Positions 26,055-35,240 are shown, counted from the stretch's first letter. The stretch is DNA of 64,000 nt from Pedosphaera parvula Ellin514 (GCF_000172555.1 NZ_ABOX02000023.1:42381-106380), one strand, 5' to 3'. The notes: generated by a model not told the origin, from the sequence alone. Numbers and translations: made by a program.

Positions 26055-27878
26055 ATGAGCGAAGCAACTTTGCCGACCCAGTCTCAGGGCGGCGCACCCA
26101 AGGTCTCCAAGATATCCGAGGCGGTCATCCGCATCGCAGGCAATTCCCAGGACGGTATTCAAGCCATTGGCGGCTTCCTGGCCCGTCTCGCCGGTCGTAG
26201 CGAACAGGAAGTCATGACCTTCATGACCATTCCTGCAACAATCTCCGGCGGTCCTTCTATTTTCCAGGTCCGCATCGGCTCCGGCGAAGTGCTCAGCTCT
26301 GGTGATGACGCAGATGTGCTCCTCGCTTTCTACCAACACTCCTACGAAGGCCACATTGGTTCGCTCAAAAAAGGCGGTATCGTTCTTTACGATTCTGATC
26401 ACGTGGAAGCCAAACCCGAACTTCAGGCGGACTATCACCACGTCGGCGTTCCCATCTCCGGTCTGACTGTTGAAGCCATCGGCGGCACTGCCAAGGACAA
26501 AGGTAAAAACATTTTCGCTCTCGGTTTGATCGCCAAGATGTTCGACCTGAATGTTCCCAAGCTCGAGAAACTGGTTGGCGAACGTTTCACCGGCAAGGAC
26601 CCGAGCATTCTCAATAATGCTCTCGCCGCTTTCCACGCCGGCTATAGCCATTCTCTGGGCAATGTCATCGAGACTTTCAAGTTTGTTGACGCCGCCAAGA
26701 AAAATGGTCATCAGGTGGTCATGAACGGTAACGAAGCCATCGGCTTCGGCCTCATCGCCGCCGGTGTTCGCTTCGGCGCTGGTTATCCCATCACTCCCTG
26801 GTCCGACATCATGGAACTCCTGCGTCGCGAGTTGCCCAAATACGGCGGCACTTTCGTGCAGTGCGAAGATGAAATCGCCTCCATCTCAATGGCTATCGGC
26901 GGCAGTTATGGCGGCCGTGTCGCAGTCACTGGTTCCAGCGGTCCTGGCATCTCGCTTAAGACTGAAGCGCTCGGCTGGGCGGTCATGGCTGAAATTCCCT
27001 TGATTGTTGTCGATATCCAACGCGGCGGCCCTTCCACGGGCATGCCAACGAACGTCGAACAGTCCGACTTGAACATCGCCTGTTTCGGCGGTCACGGTGA
27101 TTCTCCCCGCGTAGTCATCGCTCCGGCCAACGTTGAAGATTGTTTCTACATGGCAATCGAAGCCGTGAATATCGCCCGTAAATACAATGTTCCGGTCATC
27201 TTGATTTCGGATCAAGCCATCGCCACCCGTATCGAAGCTTTTGAAGAACCGAATCTCGAGAAGGTTTGCCAGGACATCACCCCTGATCTGACCCCGGTCG
27301 CCGATCATAAGCCTTACGATCTTTCAACTGCCGACGGCGTCACTGCTCGCGTAGTGCCTGGCACTCGCATCGAGAGTGGCAAATATCCCATCGCCACCGG
27401 TCTTGAGCACGACGAAATGGGCCATCCCACCGGTTCGCCCAAACTGCACACCCAGATGACGGCCAAGCGCCGCAAGAAACTCCAGGCTCTCGGTGCTTCA
27501 CTGCCCATCCCGAAACTCCATGGCCCTTCGGAAGGCAATGTCCTCCTGGTTGGCTGGGGTTCCACCGAAGGTCCAATCAAGGAAGCCGTCGACCGCGCCC
27601 GCGCGGCCGGTGACAGCGTTTCTTCGATTCATATCCGCCACATCAATCCATTGCCTCCCGGCTTGGAAAACATCTTCGCCGGCTTCAATCACGTGCTCGT
27701 GGTCGAAATGAACGATGAAGGTCTCTACGGCTACGGTCAGCTCGGCGGTTTGCTCCGCGCCCGCTACGGTGATTCAAAGATTCGCGGCCTGAACAAGACC
27801 GACGGCTTGACCTTCAAGGTCAAGGAAATCGTTGAAAAGGCTCGCGCCACTGTCGCGACCGGTATGCGCAAAATGTAA
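26055..27878 (+). CDS. korA: 2-oxoacid:ferredoxin oxidoreductase, alpha subunit (gamma-alpha fusion)
   Basis: The 607-residue product has an N-terminal gamma-type domain (about 20-190: IRIAGNSQDGIQAIGGFLARLAGR) fused to the alpha domain. The alpha part carries GNEAIGFGLIAAGVRFGAGYPITPWSDI (the TPP-pyrimidine domain) and VTGSSGPGISLKTEALGWAV, with a QRGGPSTGMPT loop. This is the layout of two-subunit 2-oxoglutarate:ferredoxin oxidoreductases, which decarboxylate 2-oxoglutarate (or a related 2-oxoacid) to the CoA ester and reduce ferredoxin. I chose ATG 26055 over an upstream TTG. The beta subunit follows after 28 bases. Confidence 0.93.
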   Translation: MSEATLPTQSQGGAPKVSKISEAVIRIAGNSQDGIQAIGGFLARLAGRSEQEVMTFMTIPATISGGPSIFQVRIGSGEVLSSGDDADVLLAFYQHSYEGHIGSLKKGGIVLYDSDHVEAKPELQADYHHVGVPISGLTVEAIGGTAKDKGKNIFALGLIAKMFDLNVPKLEKLVGERFTGKDPSILNNALAAFHAGYSHSLGNVIETFKFVDAAKKNGHQVVMNGNEAIGFGLIAAGVRFGAGYPITPWSDIMELLRRELPKYGGTFVQCEDEIASISMAIGGSYGGRVAVTGSSGPGISLKTEALGWAVMAEIPLIVVDIQRGGPSTGMPTNVEQSDLNIACFGGHGDSPRVVIAPANVEDCFYMAIEAVNIARKYNVPVILISDQAIATRIEAFEEPNLEKVCQDITPDLTPVADHKPYDLSTADGVTARVVPGTRIESGKYPIATGLEHDEMGHPTGSPKLHTQMTAKRRKKLQALGASLPIPKLHGPSEGNVLLVGWGSTEGPIKEAVDRARAAGDSVSSIHIRHINPLPPGLENIFAGFNHVLVVEMNDEGLYGYGQLGGLLRARYGDSKIRGLNKTDGLTFKVKEIVEKARATVATGMRKM

Positions 27879-27906
27879 TTCAACCCATTTCAATATATTA
27901 TTTAAT

Positions 27907-28821
27907 ATGAGTTCCACCATTTCTGCCGTTCCCGCTCCCGCAAGCGAAGAGCGTAAAGGCCTTACTAAAAAGGAAATCTCAGCCGATCATCCTACGTGGT
28001 GCCCCGGTTGCGGTGACTTCTCCGTCCTCGCTCTCTATTTCAAACTCATTGAAAAGCGCAAGCTCTGGCACGAAAAGATCACTACGGTAGCCGGCATCGG
28101 TTGCTCCAGCCGTTTCCCCTACTTCGTCCAGGCACATGGCGTCCATTACATTCATGGTCGCGCCCTTCCCTTCGCCAGCGGGATCTCGCTGAGCCGCCCT
28201 GATCTCCACCTATTTGTGTTTGGTGGCGACGGCGACGCGTTCTCCATCGGCGGCAACCATTTCAATCACACCGCTCGTAAGAACATCAAGCTGACTTACG
28301 TCGTTATGGACAACTGGGTTTACGGCCTGACCAAAAAGCAGACCTCGCCCACCTCGCCCATTGGCTTCAAGAGCAAGACCGACTTGACTGGTGCCTTGGA
28401 TCAGCCGATTAACCCGATGAAGCAGGCCATCGCAGCCGGCGCCACCTTCGTCGCCCGCACGACTCACACCAACCCGAATCACGTGTTGCAGATGATGGAA
28501 GCCGCCATGGACCATGATGGCTTCAGCTTCATCGAATGCTTGAGCGAATGCGTGGAATTCTATGAAGGCGCTTTTGATTCCTCCAATCCGCGCAAGGGTG
28601 GTGTCTTCAACACCGTTCCTGCAGACCATGACGTGACCGACGAAATCGCTGCCTATAAGCTCGCTGGCGAACCATTCCCCGGCCACTTCGGCATTTTCTA
28701 CAAGAATACCCGTCCGACCAAGAATGCGAACGAACAGAAGATCATCGCTGCCGCTCGCGAAAAGGTAAATGGCCTCAAGGATCACCAGATCCTGCAAAAG
28801 ACTTTCGATCGCTTGAAATAA
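27907..28821 (+). CDS. korB: 2-oxoacid:ferredoxin oxidoreductase, beta subunit
   Basis: The 304-residue product starts at ATG 27907. It carries the CPGCGDFSVLALYFKLIEK segment with cysteines of the [4Fe-4S] site, GIGCSSRFPYF, and the TPP-binding GDGDAFSIGGNHFNHTARKN to MDNWVYGLTKKQTSPTSP. These are hallmarks of KorB-type subunits. With the alpha subunit it forms the oxidoreductase that links 2-oxoacid oxidation to ferredoxin. Exact substrate (2-oxoglutarate rather than pyruvate) is inferred from the two-subunit architecture. A strong terminator follows. Confidence 0.94.
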   Translation: MSSTISAVPAPASEERKGLTKKEISADHPTWCPGCGDFSVLALYFKLIEKRKLWHEKITTVAGIGCSSRFPYFVQAHGVHYIHGRALPFASGISLSRPDLHLFVFGGDGDAFSIGGNHFNHTARKNIKLTYVVMDNWVYGLTKKQTSPTSPIGFKSKTDLTGALDQPINPMKQAIAAGATFVARTTHTNPNHVLQMMEAAMDHDGFSFIECLSECVEFYEGAFDSSNPRKGGVFNTVPADHDVTDEIAAYKLAGEPFPGHFGIFYKNTRPTKNANEQKIIAAAREKVNGLKDHQILQKTFDRLK

Positions 28822-28839
28822 GTGATCCCCTGAAATGTC

Positions 28840-28867
28840 AAAGCCCCAACGCAAGTTGGGGCTTTTT
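28840..28867 (+). terminator. Rho-independent terminator after korAB
   Basis: An 11-base stem (AAAGCCCCAAC with GTTGGGGCTTT) closed by a GCAA tetraloop is followed by further T residues. It ends the korAB transcript 19 bases past the stop. Confidence 0.95.
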
Positions 28868-28922
28868 TATTTTATAGCGACTATTACACACACTCTTATG
28901 ACTGGGACCAGCAACTCGTAAA

Positions 28923-29252
28923 TTATCCTTCCTCGTTAAACCCGCTCACAACCCCCCAGATGATTGCAATCGCTACCACCACCAACGGCAACAACCCAAG
29001 CAATGTGGTTAAAAGCGGGAATCCCGGACCCGATTGATCGCCAGTTAAAATCTCCGTCCCGCGCAGGAACCAGGCTGCCAAAACAAGTCCGAGCAATGCT
29101 GAACCGGAAAGCAAAATGACGCGAAACGTGAGGACGCGTTTGCGCTTCGGCAGGGACATCATCACCCGCGCAGTAAACCCGCAATCCTCGACGTAGGTCT
29201 CCTGCTCTTTGAGCAACAAATCCAATGGATCATCTGTATCAGGCGGATTCAT
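28923..29252 (-). CDS. Probable membrane anti-sigma partner of the ECF factor
   Basis: The 109-residue product has about 40 cytoplasmic residues rich in Asp/Glu (MNPPDTDDPLDLLLKEQETY) and two helices (about 42-63 and 79-101). It overlaps the ECF sigma gene by 14 bases and is the last gene of its operon. The arrangement is typical of anti-sigma factors, but no zinc-binding ZAS motif is present, and the family is not recognised. The call depends on context. Confidence 0.6.
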   Translation of the reverse strand: MNPPDTDDPLDLLLKEQETYVEDCGFTARVMMSLPKRKRVLTFRVILLSGSALLGLVLAAWFLRGTEILTGDQSGPGFPLLTTLLGLLPLVVVAIAIIWGVVSGFNEEG

Positions 29253-29793
29253 AATTTTGATATTCCAACATCAGTCGCTTCCGCAGCTTTTCCTTTCCTC
29301 TCAGCACATTGGTTTTAACCGTTCCCAATGGACATTCCAAAACCTGCGCTGCCTCTTCATGCGTAAGACCGTTCTGACAACAAAGCACAACCGCAGCTCG
29401 CTCCGCCGAATTTAACAGCTTCATCGCCTCCGTCAAATCCATGCGCAGATTGCTGCTTCTGACTGAACTCTCCAGCATCGGCTCCATCGGCACGTCCGCC
29501 ACCTCTTCCAAAGCCAGCTCTTTATTCCGCCGCGCCTCCATGCGGAACTCGTTATAGGCAATGCCAAACAACCACGTGGAAAAACGCGCGTCCCCACGAA
29601 AACCGCTCAACTTTTGCCACGCCTTCACAAATGCCTGCTGTGCCATGTCATCCGCCAGATGCGAATCACCCCTCGCCATGCGCGTGAGAAAGGCACGCAC
29701 CGGCGATTGATAACGACGCACCAATTCGCCGAAGGCATTCTGATCCCCCAGCGAAATGGCGCGTGCAATAAGATCGGCGTCTGAAAAGGACAC
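29239..29793 (-). CDS. ECF-type RNA polymerase sigma factor
   Basis: The 184-residue product holds region 2 (FGELVRRYQSPVRAFLTRM; LADDMAQQAFVKAWQKLSGF; FSTWLFGIAYNEFRMEARR) and region 4 (LNSAERAAVVLCCQNGLTHEEAAQVL; LGTVKTNVLRGKEKLRKRL), so both core-binding and promoter-reading parts are present. It follows a DUF6249-like membrane gene by six bases and overlaps a small membrane gene, making a three-gene operon. It is clearly distinct from the ECF factor at 9799. Confidence 0.95.
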   Translation of the reverse strand: MSFSDADLIARAISLGDQNAFGELVRRYQSPVRAFLTRMARGDSHLADDMAQQAFVKAWQKLSGFRGDARFSTWLFGIAYNEFRMEARRNKELALEEVADVPMEPMLESSVRSSNLRMDLTEAMKLLNSAERAAVVLCCQNGLTHEEAAQVLECPLGTVKTNVLRGKEKLRKRLMLEYQNYESA

Positions 29794-29799
29794 AAGGAC

Positions 29800-30426
29800 C
29801 TATGACTCGATCGATTCCTTATTCTTCCGCTCCATCCTGGACACCATCAAAAAAGCTACCCCCAGAAAAAGAGGAACAAATCCCACCACACCCATTTCTG
29901 ATGGCCCGTGATCGCCAAACATCGCCAGGCATATCAATCCAAACCCAACACCAATCAGTATCCATCCTTTTCGAAAGTCGTTTTGAATGCGCTGTGGCAC
30001 TTTCCGTTCAGGTTTCGTCAACAATTCCGGCGGAATCGCAACTCCCTTCTCCACCATCATCCGTACGGTTTGATGGAGCATCTGATTCCGGCGATGCAGA
30101 AAGGAGAAAAAGATGGCGCAAACACCCACTATCGATGCAAAAACGACCGTCACGATTACAATTGGCACCAATATCAGCTTAAGTTCGTAGGTGATTAAGG
30201 GACGAACAACATAAGTCGGCCTGGTCTCATGAATCTGCCGGTCTTCCTGGGATCTGGGATTCTGGAGCGGTTGTGGCGCGGGCGGCACGACCACGGCGTT
30301 ATTCGAGCTGTTCTCGTCTGAGTCATTGGTTTCGGCACATAACGGAACAACCGTTCCAGCCCAGATCAACAGCGCCATTGCCAGCATTTTTCCGATATAT
30401 TTCATAGGTCTTGAGTTCTTGTTCAT
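29800..30426 (-). CDS. DUF6249-like membrane protein
   Basis: The 208-residue product begins with a signal peptide (YIGKMLAMALLIWAGTVVPLCA), a proline- and asparagine-rich outer segment, a helix at about 83-107, a cytoplasmic RRNQMLHQTVRMMVEKGVAIPPELL stretch and two final helices. The MLHQTVRMMVEKGVAIPPELL phrase is typical of DUF6249 proteins, often encoded beside ECF sigma factors in this phylum. It may transmit an envelope signal to the sigma/anti-sigma pair. The function is unknown. Confidence 0.7.
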   Translation of the reverse strand: MNKNSRPMKYIGKMLAMALLIWAGTVVPLCAETNDSDENSSNNAVVVPPAPQPLQNPRSQEDRQIHETRPTYVVRPLITYELKLILVPIVIVTVVFASIVGVCAIFFSFLHRRNQMLHQTVRMMVEKGVAIPPELLTKPERKVPQRIQNDFRKGWILIGVGFGLICLAMFGDHGPSEMGVVGFVPLFLGVAFLMVSRMERKNKESIES

Positions 30427-30477
30427 TTATCTCACAAGTTGGATGTGTTGAGCAGCATCTTTGGATTCAACTATCTA

Positions 30478-30930
30478 TTAATTATTTGGCCGGGAGTGTG
30501 CGAAAACGCGCAAGACTCTTTCGTCCTGAAACTTGGTGTTCTGGGTGCTGACGTACCGTTCCGGGTGAATTTTTCGATCATTGGCAAATTTCGAGAACAA
30601 GTTTTCGGCCACAGCCCTCGTATCATCGTCCATTTCTCCGAGCAGTGAGTGAACCCTTATTATTTTGTCGTCGAAGCGCAACTGCAATACTTCTCGCAGT
30701 GAATTGATATCCCCCGTGTCAGCCCGGCATAACAGCGCATGGATTTGTTCTGCTTCCATGATATGGTTGAGCAGTTTTTCGTTGGTGGCGCGTTCAGCCA
30801 CCAGTTCCATTTGTTCGCAGTAAGCTCGAAAGGCTATGGCTGCCATCGCACATACTGTCGACAGCATAACCACGAGCAAAATCTTCCGGATTGTTCCGCC
30901 CCAACACCTGAGGTCTGTTTTGTTTTTCAT
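30478..30930 (-). CDS. Hypothetical single-pass membrane protein
   Basis: The 150-residue product starts at ATG 30930, for which AAAGGA lies at proper distance; ATG 30939 is too close to it. One hydrophobic helix at about 15-34 (ILLVVMLSTVCAMAAIAF) anchors a charged helical domain (ERATNEKLLNHIMEAEQIHALLCRADTGD). No family is recognised. It lies upstream of the DUF6249/ECF operon on the same strand, 51 bases away, so it may belong to that regulatory unit. Confidence 0.6.
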   Translation of the reverse strand: MKNKTDLRCWGGTIRKILLVVMLSTVCAMAAIAFRAYCEQMELVAERATNEKLLNHIMEAEQIHALLCRADTGDINSLREVLQLRFDDKIIRVHSLLGEMDDDTRAVAENLFSKFANDRKIHPERYVSTQNTKFQDERVLRVFAHSRPNN

Positions 30931-31125
30931 ATATTCCATTTCCTTTGTGCAGATGAGATGCCGCCAATCCCGGAAATGGATTCAAAAAATTAGTTTCAGT
31001 CAGAATTGATAATGCTCTCGACTCTGGACTCGTAGAACAATGGAGAATCCCTTTGACGCCATAATAGCCTCTGCCTACCATGTAAAGATTAGCAGACCGC
31101 TTACTGCATTGATTAGAAGTAATTC

Positions 31126-32580
31126 ATGAACCCAACTGCCGCCGGCGCCACCAGCATCAACTATCCTCCAGGTTTCCGTGCGCGCCGCGGTTTGAACTGG
31201 GGATTTCTTGGCCTGCTCTATACCTCTTTCTACATGTGCCGTTACAATCTATCGATTGCCAACGGCTCGATCAGCAAGGAATTCGGTTTCACCAAAGGCG
31301 AGTTTGGCCTCATAATTACCACTGCTCTCCTTGCCTATGCCTTCGGCCAGATTATCAACGGTTTATTGACCGATCGCATCGGCGGAAAACGCGCCATGAT
31401 TATCGGTGCATCTGGCACCATTGTGATGAACATTCTTTTCGGCGCTGCCTCCTTCGCTGGAGTGTTGCATCCGGAACTCAGCGACGCCGCTCATCCAAAT
31501 GGCCAATGGATGGCGCATTTCAATCTCTTCCACACCGAAATATTTTTTCGCCTTTTAATGCTTTTCGTGGCGATTCGCGGCATCGACGGCTATATGCAGG
31601 CATATGGCGCACCGGGAATGATCAAGATCAACACTGCATGGTTCAGCCGTCTCGAACGAGGCAGATTTGCCGGCATATTCGGCTTCATGATTAATCTGGG
31701 CCGCTTCGGCATCTTCAATCTTGGTCCTGCTTTGTTGGCCGGCTTCACCTTTCTCGGAATGTGGCAGGTGCATCCCTTGCACTGGCGCTGGCTGTTTTGG
31801 ATCCCTTCAGCCATGTGCGCAATCGTCGCCATCGGCATGGCTCTGACGGTCAAGGAAACCCCGGAAGCTGCCGGCTTTCATGACACTCACGCAGCCGAGC
31901 CAGCCCCAACCGCGGCGGAAGCAAATCTCCGCTTTGGGCAGGTTCTCCTGAAAATCGTCAGCAACCCGACCATCTGGATTGTAGCTCTGGCCTATGCCTG
32001 CACCGGAGCAGTTCGCCAGGCCGTCGATCAATGGTTTCCCCGCTACATGCAGGATATGTATCAAATGGATCTAAAATCGGCCTCCTTCCAATGGCTTGGC
32101 TTTCTCATCCCCTTTGTCGCCTCGGCCGGGTCGCTGAGCTCAGGATATATTTCAGATGTTCTGTTCAAAGGCCACCGTGCTCCCGTGGCAGCCGGACTCT
32201 ATTTTCTCGAGACGACGATCATTTTGCTGGCCGCCCAGTTCCACTCCGCAAATGCAGCGGTGGTTTTCCTCGTGCTGATTTCCCTTACCGCCAACTCCAC
32301 TCATTCCATCCTCGGAACGGCTGCCGCCATGGATATCGGTGGCAGAAAAATGGCAGGCTTCGCCTCAGGTGTAATCGACTCCTTTCAATATTTCGGTGGC
32401 AGTCTGGCAGGAATCGCCCTGGGCAGGTTGCTGGATAACAGCCTTGGAAATTATTTTTACTTCATGGCTCCCTTCGGAGTTATTGGTGGACTCCTCATGA
32501 TCTTTGCCTGGGGTAAAATGACTCCTAAAGCTACAACTAAACCAACTCCCTCACCGCTGCCAGTAGCCACGGCCAAGTAA
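31126..32580 (+). CDS. OPA-family MFS transporter (GlpT/UhpT-like)
   Basis: The 484-residue product has the 12-helix MFS layout. Its first part closely follows the organophosphate:phosphate antiporters: GLLYTSFYMCRYNLSIAN, then KGEFGLIITTALLAYAFGQI and GLLTDRIGGKRAMIIG. GlpT-type carriers exchange glycerol-3-phosphate or sugar phosphates for phosphate, with two conserved arginines; Arg39 in MCRYNLS fits the first. The second half includes ASAGSLSSGYISD. The substrate remains open. The gene stands alone, 12 bases from the convergent ogt gene. Confidence 0.88.
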   Translation: MNPTAAGATSINYPPGFRARRGLNWGFLGLLYTSFYMCRYNLSIANGSISKEFGFTKGEFGLIITTALLAYAFGQIINGLLTDRIGGKRAMIIGASGTIVMNILFGAASFAGVLHPELSDAAHPNGQWMAHFNLFHTEIFFRLLMLFVAIRGIDGYMQAYGAPGMIKINTAWFSRLERGRFAGIFGFMINLGRFGIFNLGPALLAGFTFLGMWQVHPLHWRWLFWIPSAMCAIVAIGMALTVKETPEAAGFHDTHAAEPAPTAAEANLRFGQVLLKIVSNPTIWIVALAYACTGAVRQAVDQWFPRYMQDMYQMDLKSASFQWLGFLIPFVASAGSLSSGYISDVLFKGHRAPVAAGLYFLETTIILLAAQFHSANAAVVFLVLISLTANSTHSILGTAAAMDIGGRKMAGFASGVIDSFQYFGGSLAGIALGRLLDNSLGNYFYFMAPFGVIGGLLMIFAWGKMTPKATTKPTPSPLPVATAK

Positions 32581-32592
32581 AATACTTTCGTT

Positions 32593-33081
32593 CTATTGAA
32601 AGTATTGCGCCCGCTCGCGCCCCAACAATCTGCGCTTCCAATCCATCCCCCCGGAGAAACCTCCGATCCTGTGATGGGCAGCCAGCACTCTATGGCATGG
32701 GATAAGGACGGGTATCGGATTCGCTCCACAAGCTCCACCTACTGCGCGCACAGCTTTGGGTCTCCCGATTATGGCGGCAATTTCTCCATAGCTCCTGGTC
32801 TGGCCTGTTTTGATTTGCCGCATCGCTTGCCAGACACTCTGTTGAAATTCTGTTCCCACAGCCAGGTCCATGGGAGGCAATTTTTCTGGCACCCTTCCGT
32901 GTAAGACCTCCTTCAAGGCTTTCGCTGTAATATCATGCCACTCGCTCACCCGCACGGCAGATGCCGCCTCTGAAACAAACTGTTCCCTCGACGTTTCAGG
33001 AAAATTTAATCGAGCCAATCCCTGCTCGGAATAAGTCGCAACAAAGTCCCCATCTTCGGTATGAATCACCAGGCTTTCCAT
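32593..33081 (-). CDS. ogt: Methylated-DNA--protein-cysteine methyltransferase
   Basis: The 162-residue product starts at ATG 33081, preceded by GAGG; an upstream TTG is less likely. The suicide-transfer motif PCHRV lies at Cys129 within VLIPCHRVLAAHHRIGGFSGG. The winged-helix part shows FQQSVWQAM, TRSYGEIAAIIGRPKAVRAVGGACG. It repairs O6-alkylguanine by transferring the alkyl group to its own cysteine. It lies 8 bases after a tail-anchored coiled-coil gene, an unexpected partner for a DNA repair enzyme. Confidence 0.95.
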   Translation of the reverse strand: MESLVIHTEDGDFVATYSEQGLARLNFPETSREQFVSEAASAVRVSEWHDITAKALKEVLHGRVPEKLPPMDLAVGTEFQQSVWQAMRQIKTGQTRSYGEIAAIIGRPKAVRAVGGACGANPIPVLIPCHRVLAAHHRIGGFSGGMDWKRRLLGRERAQYFQ

Positions 33082-33089
33082 GAACCGCC

Positions 33090-33626
33090 TCAATGATTCT
33101 TCACAAACATGACGATAATTCCCAGCAGACCGAGGAACAGCAGGATAAAAAAGAATAGAAACCGATTCCGCGCCACGCGCTTCTCATACCGCATCGGCCT
33201 CAATCCTTGAATGCTGCCTGCGGCCAGATAGCTGACCAGCTTGGGATTGGCTGTCGATGGTCCGCGAAAGTGATTCTTTATCCGCCGCAGTAGCGCTGCG
33301 AGATCATACTTGCGAACCCCCAGCTCATTATAATGTTCGGATGTGGTTTCCGGCTCCCCTTGGGACTTGAGCCGGTTTTGATTCACCTCTTCAAACACCG
33401 GTTCACCGGGTGTTGGCTGAGGGGCTCCGGGTTTGGCAATCGAAGCGGATGATTGATCTGCGGGTCCGGCAGCAGAACGGGTTTTCGAAGTTGATTCTTC
33501 CAGCTCTTCACTTTTCTCCACGTGGGTGCTGAGCCGCTTGATTTGAGATTCAAGGGCAGCAATCTGCTCATTCAGCGCCCGTGCGCGTTCATTGATGGGA
33601 TCAGCTTTTTTCTTGAACCATCCCAT
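33090..33626 (-). CDS. Tail-anchored coiled-coil protein of unknown function
   Basis: The 178-residue product has an N-terminal coiled coil (INERARALNEQIAALESQIKRL), a low-complexity Pro/Ser linker, a basic central part (YDLAALLRRIKNHFRG) and one C-terminal membrane helix (FLFFFILLFLGLLGIIVMFV). No family is recognised. It sits between a frameshifted gene with the same layout (coiled coil plus C-terminal helix) and ogt, with gaps of 10 and 8 bases, so the three form an operon. The two tail-anchored proteins may act together at the inner membrane. Confidence 0.72.
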   Translation of the reverse strand: MGWFKKKADPINERARALNEQIAALESQIKRLSTHVEKSEELEESTSKTRSAAGPADQSSASIAKPGAPQPTPGEPVFEEVNQNRLKSQGEPETTSEHYNELGVRKYDLAALLRRIKNHFRGPSTANPKLVSYLAAGSIQGLRPMRYEKRVARNRFLFFFILLFLGLLGIIVMFVKNH

Positions 33627-33636
33627 GGGGAAAATC

Positions 33637-34321
33637 TTAATGATGTTGTGACAAAATCACCAGCAGAGCGGCGAACGCCAGGGAAGCCACAAGGGCCAGT
33701 GGCCAGGTAAGCGCCAATCCCAACTTGCAAAGTTGAACAAAACTTTGATTGGCAAATAATGATTTCGCCTGACTCCGTCCACCGCCGGATTCAGCGCCTT
33801 CTTCCATCGCCTTGCCTGAAAGGATGGAAAACTTTAACCGTGCAGCGTTCCACTCCATGCGGGCATTTTCAATGGTTGTCAGCGCCCGGGTCAGTTCCAC
33901 ACTGAAGTTCTCCTTGTTCCAGGTTTCTTCGTGGAGAAACTCTACTTTCAGCAACGCATCCTTCAGGTCGGCCCAGGGTCTTGGACATTTGCTCGGCATC
34001 ACGTCTGGCATTGAATTCAGCCTCTTCCAACAGGCCCACGCCACGGGTCAGGTTTTGAACCATTTCTTCCCGGCCATTCTGGTATTCCGACTGGCGTCGG
34101 CGCGTTTCCTCCAAAGCCGCCCGCTCGCGTTCGAGCTGCTCCTGGACTCGCTTGAGCTCCGCCAGTTTCTGCTGGGTTTCCCCGACTTTGGAATCCACTT
34201 CCTCACGCGTAGGAGGACGATTTGCCCCACCCCAGGCACCGGCACCCGCATTCTGCGGAGTCTGGGGCCCGGATTGGTAATCGTTATCCACAAAATCTGT
34301 CGCATCAAAGTCCGAGGACAT
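33637..34321 (-). pseudogene. Tail-anchored coiled-coil gene broken by a frameshift
   Basis: Two overlapping frames together make one sensible protein. The first runs from ATG 34321 through a long coiled coil (EEVDSKVGETQQKLAELKR; ERERAALEETRRRQSEYQN) to AEQMSKTL. The second continues with ADLKDALLKVEFLHEETWN and ends with a C-terminal membrane helix (LGLALTWPLALVASLAFAAL). The switch lies at 33972-33974, where GGG stands where GG would keep the frame. Without the extra base the product would have 227 residues. It could be a real mutation, a sequencing error or, less likely, programmed frameshifting. The layout matches the next gene. Confidence 0.75.
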
Positions 34322-34556
34322 GACGCAACTTTAGACTTTGACATCCAGACTGTAAAGCAGTCTATTCTCCGAAACGGCCCGCATTTCGGCGCTTTTTATC
34401 GGATTCCCTGATCATGCAAAAAACCGGGTGAAAAAATACTTTTTCCAGCCCGGGAATTCCACTTGTCAGCCACTTTGGCTGGATTTAACCTAATCTCGTG
34501 CCCGTTAAATCGCCCTGCTCTAATGACCCCTCAAGCCAGATTGGAAATCATTTACC

Positions 34557-35240
34557 ATGGTTGAATTAATTCAGTTTCCCTGGAGCCCTTTTTGCATAGT
34601 CCAAAGGCGAATCCTGGAATATTCTGGAGTCTCTTTCAAAATCACCAATATCCCCAGTTCAGACCGCTCAATGGTTTGGCGTTTGACCAGGGAGCGCTAC
34701 TACGGTGTTCCTGTCATTCGCGATGGTCGCAATATCGTTTTCGAAACCGACAATAATTCCCAGGTCATTGGCAAGTATTTGGATGACCGGTTCAGACTCG
34801 GCCTTTTCCCGCATGAATTGGAGGGACTGCAATACCTCATTTGGCGCAATATTGAAGATGAGATCGAAGATTTGACTTTCCGGCTCAACGACATCTACTG
34901 GAAGGAGATGGTGCCAGCGAAGGAACAGGTTGCGTTTTTACGTCATAAGGAACGCAAGTTTGGTCGTGGCTGTATCGACCAGTGGCATTCCCAGCAGAAG
35001 GCATTCATAGCCGAGCTGACTCATCGACTGCTTCCCTATGACCAGATGCTCATGGACAAGCCATTCCTGCTGGGTGAGCAACCTCGCTTCGTCGACTTTG
35101 ACCTTTACGGCATGCTGGGCAATTTTCTTTATTCGGGACACTACCGACTGCCGGCATGTCATGCCCGTCTAAAGAAATGGTACCAGCGCATTGAAAACAT
35201 TAAATTCGAAAAATCCTCACGTGAAAAATTACGTTCTTGA
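34557..35240 (+). CDS. Glutathione S-transferase-like protein
   Basis: The 227-residue product begins with a thioredoxin-like domain (LIQFPWSPFCIVQRRILEYSGVSF; GVPVIRDGRNIVFETDN, the cis-Pro before the Val-Ile strand and an E-S/T-like site). A helical C-terminal domain follows, with FVDFDLYGMLGNFLY as the usual N-capping box of GSTs. The SPFC site suggests a cysteine-type (omega/beta-like) active centre, useful for thiol transfer or for glutathione-like cofactors. Its end overlaps the PhoH gene start by 20 bases. Confidence 0.82.
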   Translation: MVELIQFPWSPFCIVQRRILEYSGVSFKITNIPSSDRSMVWRLTRERYYGVPVIRDGRNIVFETDNNSQVIGKYLDDRFRLGLFPHELEGLQYLIWRNIEDEIEDLTFRLNDIYWKEMVPAKEQVAFLRHKERKFGRGCIDQWHSQQKAFIAELTHRLLPYDQMLMDKPFLLGEQPRFVDFDLYGMLGNFLYSGHYRLPACHARLKKWYQRIENIKFEKSSREKLRS

